From positions 82,280,149 through 82,344,148 of the forward strand of contig CM053266.1 in the NCBI GenBank assembly GCA_028583415.1: a stretch of DNA of 64,000 bases. The letters run 5' to 3'. Made by a program: the position numbers and the translations under genes. The first letter of the stretch is position 1, and every line of letters begins with the position of its first letter. The DNA is from Protea cynaroides (Eukaryota > Streptophyta > Magnoliopsida > Proteales > Proteaceae). Below, in pieces: positions 47,082 to 58,110 of this stretch. The notes beneath the pieces are model-generated. The model saw nothing but the letters and a program-made list of their open reading frames with translations, had not been told where the DNA came from and did no database searches.

Positions 47082-48072
47082 AATTCCTTTCGGTGATTGG
47101 TGGTGCCTGAAAATTGTCAAAATAGGTGAGAAATCATTCATATTTCATGTAAGCACGCTAACTGAATAATCAATTCCAATTCTAGCTCATTTTATAAAAA
47201 AATACTGTCTTTTCTATGCAGGGTCAATGGTGAGGGTCGATGGTATGTCCGACCCTTGGTATCCGACCCTGGGAATGACCTGTTCTTCCCGAGAGCTGAG
47301 GGTCGATGCGAGGGTCGATGGGTGTCCGACCCTTAATTTTCTGTCAGATTCCCGAGAGCCGAGGGTTGATGGGAGGGTCGATGGGTGTCCGACCCTCAGT
47401 TCCGACCCTTAGTTTTTTGTCAGGTTCCCGAGAGCCGAGGGTCGATGGTTCTAGTCGAATTGTCCGACCCTCAGACCAAAAATCAGATTTTTAAGATCCG
47501 ATTCTGGGTCATTTCTTATTATTTCTCCTCCGTTTCGACTTGTCTCTCCTCTCTGAGTTGCTACAGTGCTACTCCACTGTTTTTGATCGGTTTGACTCCG
47601 GGTTTTGACGTCCACGTCATCCATACAGGTATGTCCTCTCATTTTTACCTGTTTTTAGGTTTTCTTTTCTAGGTTTTCGTCCATTTAACTCGTATTTTCC
47701 AAATTAAACTTTTTCCAATCGTAAAAATTCGATTTTTATTGGGGGCTTATGTTATTGGTGTCTCGAGGAACGAAAGCCCTAAAAAATTTCTGAGTTTCAT
47801 ACGTTGGTTATCGAGAAACTTGAATTTTCCCTTTTTGCCCTAATTTGTCAAAATTTTTGATTTTTTTGAATTTCTTCAAATTGGACATCGTCAGTTAAAA
47901 TTTCCTACTGCATGTGGGTTGTAGGGTATGTTTAAACCTACGTAAGTTCTCATGCCCACTTGTATGGTGAGAAATGGGCTTTATGGTCAACTTACGTTGT
48001 TATTAAATCAAATTTCAGATTTTTATCCTATTAACCCCTTGTCTCCCTTTCTCTTTCTTATCTGCAAATACC
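47082..48072. other. Element D region between gag and antisense ORF, with GAGGGTCG stem-loop array
   Basis: It separates the divergent starts of gag (-) and the antisense ORF (+). At 47217-47475 an array of GGGTCG and CGACCC words is built on a unit containing CCCGAGAGCCGAGGGTCGATG. The best hairpin is GAGGGTCG (47373-47380) with CGACCCTC (47390-47397), loop of nine. The remaining 600 bp are AT-rich and non-coding. The position would suit both a gag leader element and a promoter for the antisense ORF. Confidence 0.85.
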
Positions 48073-49386
48073 ATGGCTCGTTCCAAGATACCCAAAGTAC
48101 GTGATCCACTTCGCTTCCGTTCTAATGAAGCCGAGGCACAATATGCCGACTATGCCCGTAAGAAAGTGGAAGGGGGTCGTATGGTGAACTTGGCTGAGCT
48201 AGCCTTATTCAACGTAGAGAGGGCATCTGGTGATATGGGGTGGCTCCCTGTCATCACCTATGACGCATGCACATGCCCGGATTTGGTCTGCCAGTTCTAT
48301 TGTAATCTCCAGGTGGTGGGGAATTACAATGACGTCAAGCATGGTCAGGAGTTGCGCATCACCAGTTATGTCAAGGGGTGCACATTTCTTTTGATTATCG
48401 GAAACTGGCCGATCTGTTGGGCATACCTTATGATGGCCCCATGGTGTACTGTACGCCTAGAGAGCCACAGTTTGTTTCTATGGAGATGAGGGCAGAGATC
48501 GACAACCAGCTGTTACGCCCTGATCGTTGGCGGATGAGAGCTCGTTATTTGCGTCCAGCTCCACGGGTCTTCTGCAAGATTATCCAGCATAATCTGATCC
48601 CGCAGAGTGGGCACTATGAAAGGGTTTCTCAGCTAACCCAGTTTTTGATATACAGTATCTGCACTCGATAGCACGTCTGCCTTCCATACATCATCATGCG
48701 GACTATGATTAGTGCTACATTGTCCGGTCATAGGGGTAATCTACCCTGGACGCATGATTACAGTGCTACTGACCCATCTGGGGGTTGACCTGGTAGATGA
48801 GAAGATCCAGGAGAAGACCTTCTCGTCGCCTCTAGATTGGGAGGCAATCTACAAGATGGGTATGCGGGATGCCCAGGTTAGTGATGAGGAGAGGAACGCG
48901 ATGGTGCGCCCTCACACTCGTATCGAGATGGCTGATGCTGAGGCTGTTGCTGCCGCTGCTAGAGCTCGTGTGGATCCTGTCAACGATGATGACCGTATGT
49001 ATATGGATGTCGACTCGATACCACCGCCTTCAACTACACATGCGGCTGGTGTTGGTACTTCTTCTGCGGTGGATCCTGTACCTGAGGCTGGTCCTTCGCA
49101 TGCGGCTGGTCCTTCACTCCCACCTTTTGACATGATGAAGATGCTGCAGGAGATCAGGGAGGCTCAGCGCAGATCTGATCTGAGGATGGAGGAGTTGCTA
49201 GACGCAGAGCGAATGAGGGTGGATGAGCTGTTAATGGTCCAGCGGGCGACTGATAGGAGGGTAGTCGATCTTGCAGCTAGTCTCCAGACGACCCAGACCC
49301 AGGTGGCCTGGTTGACTAGGGTCTATGCTGAGTACTATGACCGAGATCGTGAGGCCCCGACTCCTCCTTCGCCTCCAGCTTCTTGA
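48073..49386 (+). pseudogene. Antisense leader ORF of element D (putative plant transposon protein-like)
   Basis: It starts MARSKIPKVRDPLRFRSNEA and ends PSPPAS plus TGA, about 435 codons, opposite in direction to gag-pol. It is open to about 48380, then frameshifted. It continues as FDYRKLADLLGIPYDGPMVY and CKIIQHNLIPQSGHYERVSQ, with a TAG at about 48669. The last 224 codons (48712-49386) are open: LLTHLGVDLVDEKI, DAQVSDEERNAMV, an Ala-rich acidic linker (NDDDRMYMDVDSIPPP), a coiled-coil-like segment with repeated DELL words, and a Pro-rich tail. It matches the C and B copies throughout. Function unknown; a captured host-type or transposon-type protein is the best guess. Confidence 0.82.
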
Positions 49387-49649
49387 TTGTACTTTATTTT
49401 CTTGTACTACAGAGTAACTGTCCGGGTTGTGGACTGTACTCTGCTTTAGTTATGTATATACATTTTGTTTCTCTCACTCATTGTATGTAACTTGTTTCCC
49501 CTTTAATAGATGTATTATTCTCTTTTTAAATTTGGTCTCAATCATCACTTGTGCTTACAGTGTGTTTATATTACTGTTTTTACTTTTATCCTATCTCAGT
49601 TCACAATTGTCTTGAATGTATGTTAGTTCGGCGGGCAAGGCCTGAGACG
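49387..49649 (-). other. Element D leader between antisense ORF and primer site
   Basis: AT-rich non-coding sequence at the 3' end of the antisense ORF; in the gag sense it is the first part of the leader after the primer site. No motif recognised. Confidence 0.7.
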
Positions 49650-49663
49650 CTCTGATACCAAGT
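49650..49663 (-). promoter_or_regulatory. Primer-binding site, element D
   Basis: On the minus strand ACTTGGTATCAGAGCG directly follows the 5' LTR, a good match to the initiator Met-tRNA type (TGGTATCAGAGC). Confidence 0.92.
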
Positions 49664-51972
49664 TGTCACACCCCAAATTCCGTACATCTCAGAATGGTGT
49701 GATGAACCGCTAATAAACCAACGGTTCAACCAGGATCTCAAATAGGCTATCCCCACGTTATCCAAACTTACACACATCCGTAATCATAATCAGAGTAAAT
49801 ACACAATAACGAAAGTCTTATAATAACATGAACTAAGAAACTAAGATGATATCAATAATTTAATAACAAATTATTCTATTTTCAACTGAGACATAAATAT
49901 TTAAATACCAAATACATGTCTTAATAAATCCAATAAAGAAACCTATAAAACATCTAATCAAATACACACGAGTTGCACTCGCAAGAGGAGTCGTATGTAT
50001 CCTCTTCAGCTCCAGCTTCCATTGCTGCCACGTTCCCGTACGCAGATGCATTCATATAGTCTTCAACGGTATAACCTGCATCATCAACTAAAAATATTCG
50101 ATGTCGAGGGGTGAGCACACATCACGGCTCAGTGAGTAGCCAAAACAATACAACAATACATATGCATGCAAATCAATTTATATCTTTGGTCCGGTTTAAA
50201 GTTTACAGTATGCAATAGAAAGGTTTAGGTAGTCAAAGGTCGCGTTTATTGACCCCGCCTCTATACACGAGTGTGTGATGTCACCCGAAGATCACATTTA
50301 TCGTCAACTCACATGCAGCCAATCATGAACATTATATAACAAAGGTTACGTTTATTGCCATATAGTGTCATACCAACACGTAAGCCCCTGTTGGCGAGGG
50401 CTGTAAACTGGGCTCGCAACTAACCAATCCTAATGCCAAACAGTGTATCCAAGGCCTTATCCCAGCATCCCTCAGAATGTCCATAGAGATAGAGCTAAGG
50501 CCCCCCGGTAGAGTCAGAGACTACAAGGACCGAGACTACCTCCCTGATACTCTACGACATAATAGTTCTGCTAAAGTAATGGCGATACGACGATGCTAAT
50601 GCACAAGACTTGAGTTAGAGATAGAGCTAAAGAGCTGAGACCCGCCAAAGGTTAAGGTTTATTGACGTTCTCATCACACCTCCCCTGATACTCGCTCGCA
50701 TCAAGTACATCAACCACACACATACAAGCACATGCCTATTCCTATCATCATCATCATCATCATGTTATAAACAATAAAGTAAATATGCATGAACAAATAA
50801 TAGAAATATTGGATGGCATGCTGTATGCACATTACAAACATACTCGCATAGAATCAAGCATAGCATAGGACTCAAGAAATAGAAAACAGTTTTTGTTATT
50901 AACCAATTTAGTTTGGAGTTCTGGTTCCTCACCTTAGCTTGCTATAAGATATTTTTCCAAGCTTTAGAATCACCTTTACAGTGTTATTATATTGCTAGAA
51001 GACCTAACAAAGTTGATAGAATTTAGTTAGAATTAATTCCAAATTTAAAAACCATTCTATTAACTGAGGGTCGGAGGTAGGGTCGGGGTCAGGATCGACC
51101 CTGGGTGCGACCCTCCCTTAATTCTGAACTTCCCGAACACTGAGGGTCGATGGTCAGAATCACCTAGGGTCGGATAGTCATCGACCCTCGGTGCGACCCT
51201 CCGTGCACTTTGGTCCAATTCCCTCTCTTTAATCCATTCTTCATGTTTGGGGTCCTATGGATTGCTTCTACATCCCATTAAACATTCATTCCATGGTCTG
51301 GAACCATGTATAACCCACCTAGATAGCTTTCATGCATTCTCCTATGGTTTTTCATGAAAACCTAACCATAGATTGATGGTTTGGGTTTCTCCGAGATCAC
51401 ACTCTCAACAATAACTAACCTAAGGTCTGTAGAAACTCATGAAATTAGTATCCATACCTGAGAAGAATAATCTTTCTCTGCAACTCTTTTCTTTTGGCTT
51501 AATTTTCTTCCTTGTTTCTCTTCTTCTTCTTTTCCTTCTCTTCTCTTTCTCTTAATTCAATTAGGGTTGTGAAAGGAGTGAAAGTGGCTTAGGGTCGTCC
51601 TTTAAATAGACTAGGAACATCCTAAAATAAGCCCCTTTAAGATTAGGAAAGAATCCAATCGAAAGTTAAGAAATTTTCTTAATTTCTATTTCGACAGAAT
51701 CCGAGGGTCGATGGGAGGGTCGATGATCCCGTCGACCCTAGGGCTCAAGATGTCCGACCCTCCCTTCAAATTTGAGGGTCTGACTTTCTATTCTTGGGGG
51801 GTCCGACCCTCCTTGGCTGGGTATGCGACCCACCCCTAAAATTAAGTGTTTTGGGTCGATTTGATACCTGGGATCTCGATCTCCTTCACGCCCTTGGTCC
51901 ATTTGGCTCGACCATGACGGGTAAACCTGGTTCAAGGTGGTAAGACCGGGTTAGATCGACACGGGTCTTACA
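49664..51972 (-). repeat. 5' LTR of element D
   Basis: A 2309-bp LTR closely matching 40041-42356, with a few percent of differences and small indels in the GGGTCG-rich blocks. Its TATA-like TATTTAAA (51601-51608, -) is the likely promoter of D. Confidence 0.96.
49957..50205 (-). pseudogene. LTR-embedded ORF, element D 5' LTR copy
   Basis: It ends HDSSCECNSCVFD-type sequence plus TAG, like A and C, and shares the upstream one-base deletion with the 3' LTR copy. The preserved stop directly after VFD is one of the arguments for a real C-terminus. Confidence 0.5.
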
Positions 51973-51977
51973 ATGGG
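51973..51977. repeat. Target-site duplication ATGGG, right copy (element D)
   Basis: Exact copy of 40036-40040; B's antisense ORF continues in frame here (MGMRDAQVSDEERNA). Confidence 0.97.
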
Positions 51978-52401
51978 CATGCGGGATGCTCAGGTCAGCG
52001 ATGAGGAGAGGAATGCTCTAGTGCGTCCTCGTATTCGGGTAGAGGTGGCAGACGCTGAGGCGGCAGCAGCAGCAGCAGAAGGAGCAGGGGCTCATGGGGG
52101 TGATGATGAGGATCGCATGTATATGGATGTGGATGCTATAACTCCTCCATCACCTCCATATTCTACTGGAGCTGGTCCATCTCGGGCTCCTTCACACATG
52201 ACTAGTCCTTCACGCCCACCTTCTGAAGATATTATGGGGCTGTTGCGTGAGATTAGGGAGGCCCAGCGCTCGTCGGATCAGCGGATGGCCGAGCTAGCAA
52301 GTAGTCTCCAAGTGACCCAGACTCAGGTGGCCTAGTTGACTAGGGTGTATGCTGAGGACTATGATAGAGATCGCCAGACACCTCCTCCTCCAGCTTCATG
52401 A
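51973..52401 (+). pseudogene. Antisense leader ORF of element B, last part
   Basis: Continuation after D: GMRDAQVSDEERNALVRP, an Ala-rich stretch, DDEDRMYMDVDAITPPSPP, a Pro/Ser-rich linker, MGLLREIREAQRSSDQRMAE (coiled-coil-like), VTQTQVA, then TAG where C and D have Trp (52334-52336), and YAEDYDRDRQTPPPPAS plus TGA. Joined with 39463-40040 it gives the C-terminal four fifths of the protein. Confidence 0.82.
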
Positions 52402-52688
52402 TGTATATATATTTTCTTTTGTTTTTCTTATATTACAGAGTAATTGTCCGGATTGTGGACTATACTCTGATTTGGATATGCATAACCTTTGCTTTTGATT
52501 TGATGTATATAAAGCTTGTTCCTTCTTTTATATGTGAATTATTCTTTTTCTTAATTTTGTCTCATACAACACAGGTGCTTATAGTGTGTTCTTATTACAG
52601 CTTTTAAATTAAATCCTAACTCAGTTCACGAACTTTTATGGAAGTATACTGGTTTAACAGACAGGGCCTGAGAGCTCTAATACCAAGT
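52402..52688 (-). other. Element B leader and primer-binding site
   Basis: AT-rich leader. At about 52671-52688 the minus strand reads ACTTGGTATTAGAGCTC next to the LTR, the initiator Met-tRNA-type primer site with one change (C to T). Confidence 0.85.
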
Positions 52689-53655
52689 TGTCATACCCCA
52701 ATTCCATACTATTCAGAATGGTGTGATGAACCTCTAATAAACCAACGGTTTAACCAGGATCTCGAATAGGCTGTGTCCGTTTGTTTAAACCATACACATA
52801 CACAACAATAATCAGAGTAAATACACAATAGTGAAAGTCTTCAATATTAAATGAACCAAGAGTTTAAAGGTGATAACATAAATAAATTATTCAATTATCT
52901 TCCAAATACTAAGACATAAATAAAATATTTAATCAGTTACACCATCTGTATAATTTAAATAAAAACTAATAAAAAACGCAAGAGTTTCACTCGCATGACG
53001 AATCATGCGATTCCATCAAAACTTCAACATCCATTGCTGCCGCATGTCCATATACCGGAGCATTCATATAATCTTCAACCGTGGTACCTGCATCATCAAC
53101 TAAAAGCATTCGACGTCGAAAGGGTGAGGACACATCATGGCTCATTGAGCAAACAAAACAATGCAACAAACATATGCATGCATTCAATTCATATCTTAGG
53201 TCTGGGTTTATAAGTTTGCAATGTGCTATAGAAAGGTTCGGAGGCTGCCTCACCTCTATACACTAGTGCGTGGAGCCGCCCAATGAATAAGACATTGCTG
53301 TCCCACATGCACCCACCATGGACAAGTATACACCCAATGAAAACAGCATTGCTGTACCGGCTGCCCATACCAACACGTAAGCCCCTATTGGCGAGGGCTT
53401 GCAAACTGGGCTCACAACTAACCAATCCTAATGTCAAACAGTGTATCCAAGGCCTCACACCAGTATCCCTCAATACATCTATAGAGATAGAGCTAGGGTC
53501 TGGTGACCAGGCTGAACCACAATGCCACGTCCCCCCCCCTGATGCCCTACGATGTATTAGTTCTGCTAAGATAATGGCGATACGACAATGTTAGTGGACA
53601 AGATTGAGTAGAGATAGGGCTAGAGTCTGGTGACCAGGCTGAACCACAATACCAC
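52689..53655 (-). repeat. 5' LTR of element B, inner part (split by F)
   Basis: It matches the first ~965 bp (in + coordinates) of the B 3' LTR, from TGTCATACCCC. It includes a frameshifted copy of the LTR ORF (52987-53473: MDVEVLMESHDSSCE, VDDAGTTVEDYMNAP). F interrupts it after ACCAC. Confidence 0.95.
52987..53473 (-). pseudogene. LTR-embedded ORF, element B 5' LTR copy
   Basis: Two overlapping frames (53473-53189 and 53253-52987) joined by a one-base shift near 53205. A C-terminal change (GTTTCA for Cys/Asn codons) follows ESHDSSCE. It is the counterpart of 20907-21422. Confidence 0.5.
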
Positions 53656-54413
53656 TGTGAGGATAGTGAATGTCCACCCACGCTGAATGGACAATAAATG
53701 ATTTGGAGTCGCCACCTATATTAAGGTCTAGGACCTAAAATGTAGCCTCATCCTGAGATAAGACATCTATTGACTCATGACCCAACATATCGGCTTTGGT
53801 CCAACAGAGAACGGGTAAGCGTTCAAAGTACAGTTTGGGAAGGTGTTAGGCACCCAAAGCTGCCCGATCCGAAAATCGGCCTCCTATGTGATTCTACTTT
53901 CCTTAGACTCTATGGTTCTGACTGTTCATGGTCAATGGATGATGACTAGGGCTCATGGGGGATCCTATGCCAAGTTGCTAAGTTCTTCTAGCTTAAGTTC
54001 AGCCAAACATGTTCTCAAAGTAAGAAAACAAATAAAATAATATACAATGAACCGAACCAAAGATGGTTCGGTGATGGACTGAATTTGAGATGTCTAAAAT
54101 GTCTCAAATTGCCTATGTATTCCAATCTTGGAAATCAAGTCCAAAAACGTAGTTCGAAATGGAAAGTGATTAAGGTTTATGGATGTGGATTATGATTAAG
54201 CTTTCTTAGATTCAATTTATTCAAGTTGAAGGTTATGCTTGATGATGATTGAGATTGAATCTAGAGATAGCCTAAATGGATCGAAGTGAACGAGGATATG
54301 GATATGGGGAACCTAAGGATACTAAGATGGGGTACCGTACTTGGAGAGTCCTCCAAGTTGCCTACGTATTCCAGAGGTCCTGGAAATCAGGTACAACGTA
54401 GTTCGTTACATGG

Positions 54414-54838
54414 GTTGTACTCTCAGGGAGTGATGTTTGTACTCTTAGGGAGTAAGGTTTGTACTCTCAGGGAGTAAGGTTGTACTCTCAGGGAGTAGGG
54501 TTTGTACTCTCAGGGAGTGATGTTTGTACTCTCAAGGAGTGATGTTTGTACTCTCAGGGAGTAAGGTTTGTACTCTCAGGGAGTGATGTTTGTACTCTCA
54601 GGGAGTAGGGTTGTACTCTCAGGGAGTTGGATTTGTACTCTCAGGGAGTAAGGTTGTACTCTCATGGAGTTGGATTTGTACTCTCAGAGAGTAGGGTTGT
54701 ACTCTCAGGGAGTAGAGTTGTACTCTCAGGGAGTAAGGTTTGTACTCTCAGGGAGTAGGGTTGTACTCTCAGGGAGTAGGGTTGTACTCTCAGGGAGTTG
54801 GATTTGTACTCTCAGGGAGTAAGGTTGTACTCTCAGGG
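54414..54838 (+). repeat. 22-24 bp minisatellite in F, left block
   Basis: About 18 tandem copies of a unit around TTGTACTCTCAGGGAGTAAGG with small variants (GTGATG, GTTGGA). G interrupts the array; the right block is 56089-56529. Confidence 0.95.
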
Positions 54839-56080
54839 GGTGTTTGGTAACACTCCAGAAGTTGGATTCTGACTTCTGGAGCATAAATAGAGTAGAAGCC
54901 TGTTTGGTAACCCGGTTCAGACTTCTGGAGAATCTATGAGTGAATCGACTCCAAATGAGCTGTAGAATCCAATTTTTCGGAGCATCAAATAGATGCTTTT
55001 CGACTTCAGAGCATAATTTTGGAGTAAAAATCACCCCACACCATTACTACCACCAACTACCACCACCAACACCACAACCCACCACCCACCACCCACCACC
55101 GCCACCACCCTCCACCACCCACTGTCGCCACCACCACACCGCCACCACCCACCGCCACCACTACCCACCACCACCACCACCACCATCATCCTCAATCACC
55201 ACCCACTGCCACCTACCATCGCCACCACCACCAACCACCTGCCACCAACCACCGCCATCACCACCCACTGCCACCTACCATCGCCACCACCACCAGCCAC
55301 CAACCACCGCCACCACCACCTACCACCACCAACAACTATCACCCATCACCACCGCCACACCATCACCCCTCGTCGCCACCACCACCAACCACCCACCACC
55401 GCCACCACCATCTACTACCACCCACCGTCACCACCGCCACCACCATCCACTACCACCCACCGCCACCACCACCACCACCATCCTCAACTCACCACCCATC
55501 GCCACCTACTATCGCCACCACCACCAGCCACTAACCACCACCACCACCAGCCACCAACCACCACTACCACCACCCACCACCACCACCAACTATCACCCAC
55601 CACTACTACCACCAACTATCACCCACCACCACCACCACCATCACCACCCCCCATCGCCACCACCACCAATCACCCACCATCGCCACCACCATCCACTACC
55701 ACCCACCGCCACCTACCATCGCCACCACCACCAGCCACCAACCACCGCCACCACCACCCACCATCACCACCAACTATCACCTACCACCACCACCACTACC
55801 ATCCACTACCACCCACCACCATCGCCACCACTCTCCACCACCACCACCCACCCACCGCCACCCTTCACCACCACCTCCCACCCACCACCACCGTCACCAA
55901 CCATCACCACTCACCACTAGTGCCACCATCCGCCATCCCCCACCACTACTCTGGAGTCCATGACTAAATTAGGTTAACAAACATATTTCTACTCCCTCAT
56001 ACTCTTGAATCCTTTTAAAGTTGGAGAAGAAATTTGAACCAGAAGTAAGAATCCCAGAGTTGAAGTTTTATCAAACAGCC
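54839..56080. mobile_element. Element G: hAT-like non-autonomous transposon with CCACCN expansion
   Basis: It interrupts the minisatellite. The ends are inverted: GGTGTTTGGTAACACT at the left, and GGCTGTTTGATAAAACT as the reverse complement of the right. Flanking 8-mers TCTCAGGG (54831-54838) and CCTCAGGG (56081-56088) differ by one base, fitting a hAT 8-bp duplication, although the host array itself repeats CTCAGGG. Subterminal sequence carries the palindrome TCCAGAAG ... CTTCTGGA. The middle 0.9 kb is CCACCA/CCACCG-rich. No transposase. Confidence 0.7.
55040..55945 (+). repeat. CCACCN-rich expanded repeat in G
   Basis: Imperfect CCACCA, CCGCCA and CCATCG units, with higher-order repeats such as CGCCACCACCACCAGCCACC. 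The strand bias (almost no G) leaves a 326-codon frame of Pro, Thr and His, which is an artefact of the repeat. Confidence 0.95.
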
Positions 56081-56088
56081 CCTCAGGG

Positions 56089-56529
56089 AGTTGGATTTGT
56101 ACTCTCAGGGAGGAGGGTTGTACTCTCAGGGAGTAGAGTTGTACTCTCAAGGAGTAAGGTTTATACTCTCAGGGAGTAGGGTTGTACTCTCAGGAAGTAG
56201 GGTTGTACTCTCAGGGAGTTGGATTTGTACTCTCAGGGAGTAGGATTGTACTTTTAGGGAGTAATGTTTGTATTCTCAGGGAGTAAGGTTTGTACTCTCA
56301 GGGAGTAAGGTTTGTACTCTCAGGGAGTGATGTTTGTACTCTCAGGGAGTGAGGTTTGTACTCTCAGGGAGTGAGGTTTGTACTCTCAGGGAGTAAGGTT
56401 GTACTCTCAGGGAGTAGAGTTGTACTCTCAGTGAGTAAAGTTTATACTCTCAAGGAGTAGGGTTGTACTCTCAGGGAGTAGAGTTGTACTCTCAGGGAGT
56501 AAGGTTTGTACTCTCAGGGAGTAAGGTTG
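56089..56529 (+). repeat. 22-24 bp minisatellite in F, right block
   Basis: Continuation of the array at 54414-54838 after G, with the same unit and variants. Confidence 0.95.
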
Positions 56530-57150
56530 AGGGCACATTGATTGATGTGTGGAACCGTATCTGGGAGTTTCCCAGACTACCTACGTATCTCAGGGTTTTC
56601 CCTAAGAATCAGGATCCGCGTAGTTCAGAACAGCACTGTTCATTGGGTGACCCACTTGGGTCAGAATATGGGCGGTCCAGCCGGACCGAAAGATGATCCT
56701 TGATGATCAAAGGTTGGATTCACATTATACCTATCTAGGTTCTGCACCCTAGGGGAAATGCACCGAGGGGTAGGGATCGTCCTAAACTACCCTTGTAACT
56801 TACAACCCTGATTTTGGAATTGTTGGGCTAGGCTTCATGATTCTTGATTAAGACTTTTATCATTTTTCCATTATTACCCTTCCCATGAATGTGAGTGCCT
56901 ACATGCACGTCCCCACACCTAGGAATGTCTTCTATCAGTGTACATGCATGGCAGTTCGACTAGGGTGTAGCGAAAAGTAAGTTCTTACCGACATAAACAT
57001 CATTCAATCATGGCATCAGCAAGTGTATCAAACATGACAGTGTATTCAAAGCTAAAAGTGCAAGCATTTAAAACATGACAATGTGCACAATATGACAATG
57101 TAAGCATGTGAACATGGCAAATGCACGAATATAACAATGTAGACAATATC
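56530..57150. other. Element F unique segment
   Basis: Non-coding. It contains the third ACCTACGTATCTC ... CGCGTAGTTC word pair (56569-56625), also seen at about 54110-54155 and 54360-54404, each able to form an imperfect hairpin. No gene. Confidence 0.6.
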
Positions 57151-57780
57151 ATATCATCAATCTAACGGTTAGATCTCTTCAAAACATTGATAATCATGAT
57201 CAACACTCAGATTCATCAAAACGATCAAAATCAATGGCCCAGATCTCACATCAAGATATAATCATGATCAGACTAAGAAATCAGTGGCTTAGATTCATCT
57301 AAATCAATTATGATCCAGATTCAACAGTTTATATCGCTCAAAATTCCCATGATGACAATCCAACGGTTCAAATCACTCAAGATCATAATCCAACCGTTCA
57401 GATTTACCAAAAACACTCATGATCAAGATTTAACAGTTTAGATTCACAAAAATCACTTACGATGATAATCCAACGGATCGAATCGTTTAAGATCATAATC
57501 CAACCATTCAGATTCATCAAAAACACTCATGATCAAGATTTAACGGTTTAGATTCACCAAAGTCACTTACGATTACAATCCAACGGTTCAAATCGCTCAA
57601 GATCCTAATCCAACCATTCACATTCATTTAAGCCATTCCCAAAGATAATCTAACGGTTCAAATCACTCAAGATCATAATCCAACCGCTCAGATGGAATAA
57701 TATCACTTCCAAAGATAATCCAATGGTTTGAATTAATTAAAATCACATCAAAATTTCAGATCAATGGCTATAATCAACTC
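57150..57780 (+). repeat. Degenerate tandem repeat in F (AATCCAACGGTTCA family)
   Basis: About fifteen diverged units alternating AATCCAACGGTTCAAATCA and GATCATAATCCAACCGTTCA. Spacing is roughly 30-60 bp. Confidence 0.85.
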
Positions 57781-57782
57781 AT

Positions 57783-58110
57783 GAAAATTCCAATTATATG
57801 GTCATGATCAATTCTCATAAAATTCAGATCATGTGGTTGGATCACCCACATTAAAATTTCCATTATATGGTCGGACCAATTTCATGAAATTCACATTATA
57901 TGGTCGGACCAATCACATTAAAATTCTCATTATATGGTCGGACCAATCACATTAAAATTCTCATTATATGGTCGGACCAATTTCATGAAATTCCCATTAT
58001 ATGGTCGGACCAATTTTATAAAATTATCATCACATGGTCGGACCAATCACATTAAAATTCTCATTATATGGTCGGACCAATTTCATGAAATTCTCAATCA
58101 TATGGTCAGA
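57783..58110 (+). repeat. ~35-bp tandem repeat in F (TATATGGTCGGACCAAT family)
   Basis: Around nine units of ATTATATGGTCGGACCAAT followed by CACATTAAAATTCTC or TTCATGAAATTC. GGTCGGACC is a short palindrome. Confidence 0.92.

Larger units (their letters stand above)
40041..51972 (-). mobile_element. Element D: complete Ty3/gypsy chromovirus inserted in B's antisense ORF
   Basis: An element of 11,932 bp with two LTRs (3' 40041-42356, 5' 49664-51972) and perfect ATGGG duplication. Order on the minus strand: 5' LTR, primer site (49650-49663), leader with antisense ORF (48073-49386, +), GAGGGTCG array, gag, pol, polypurine tract, 3' LTR. It is the most intact copy here, with only a handful of frame breaks in pol. 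It forms a third subfamily by LTR sequence. Confidence 0.97.

Noticed and set aside
54940..55920. A 326-codon open frame rich in Pro, Thr and His
   Set aside because: It is the translation of the CCACCN repeat in element G; strand bias removes stop codons. No domain and no start context.
54414..56529. Regularly spaced short repeats that look like a CRISPR array
   Set aside because: Repeats are head-to-tail with almost no unique spacers, in a plant genome, interrupted by a transposon: a minisatellite.
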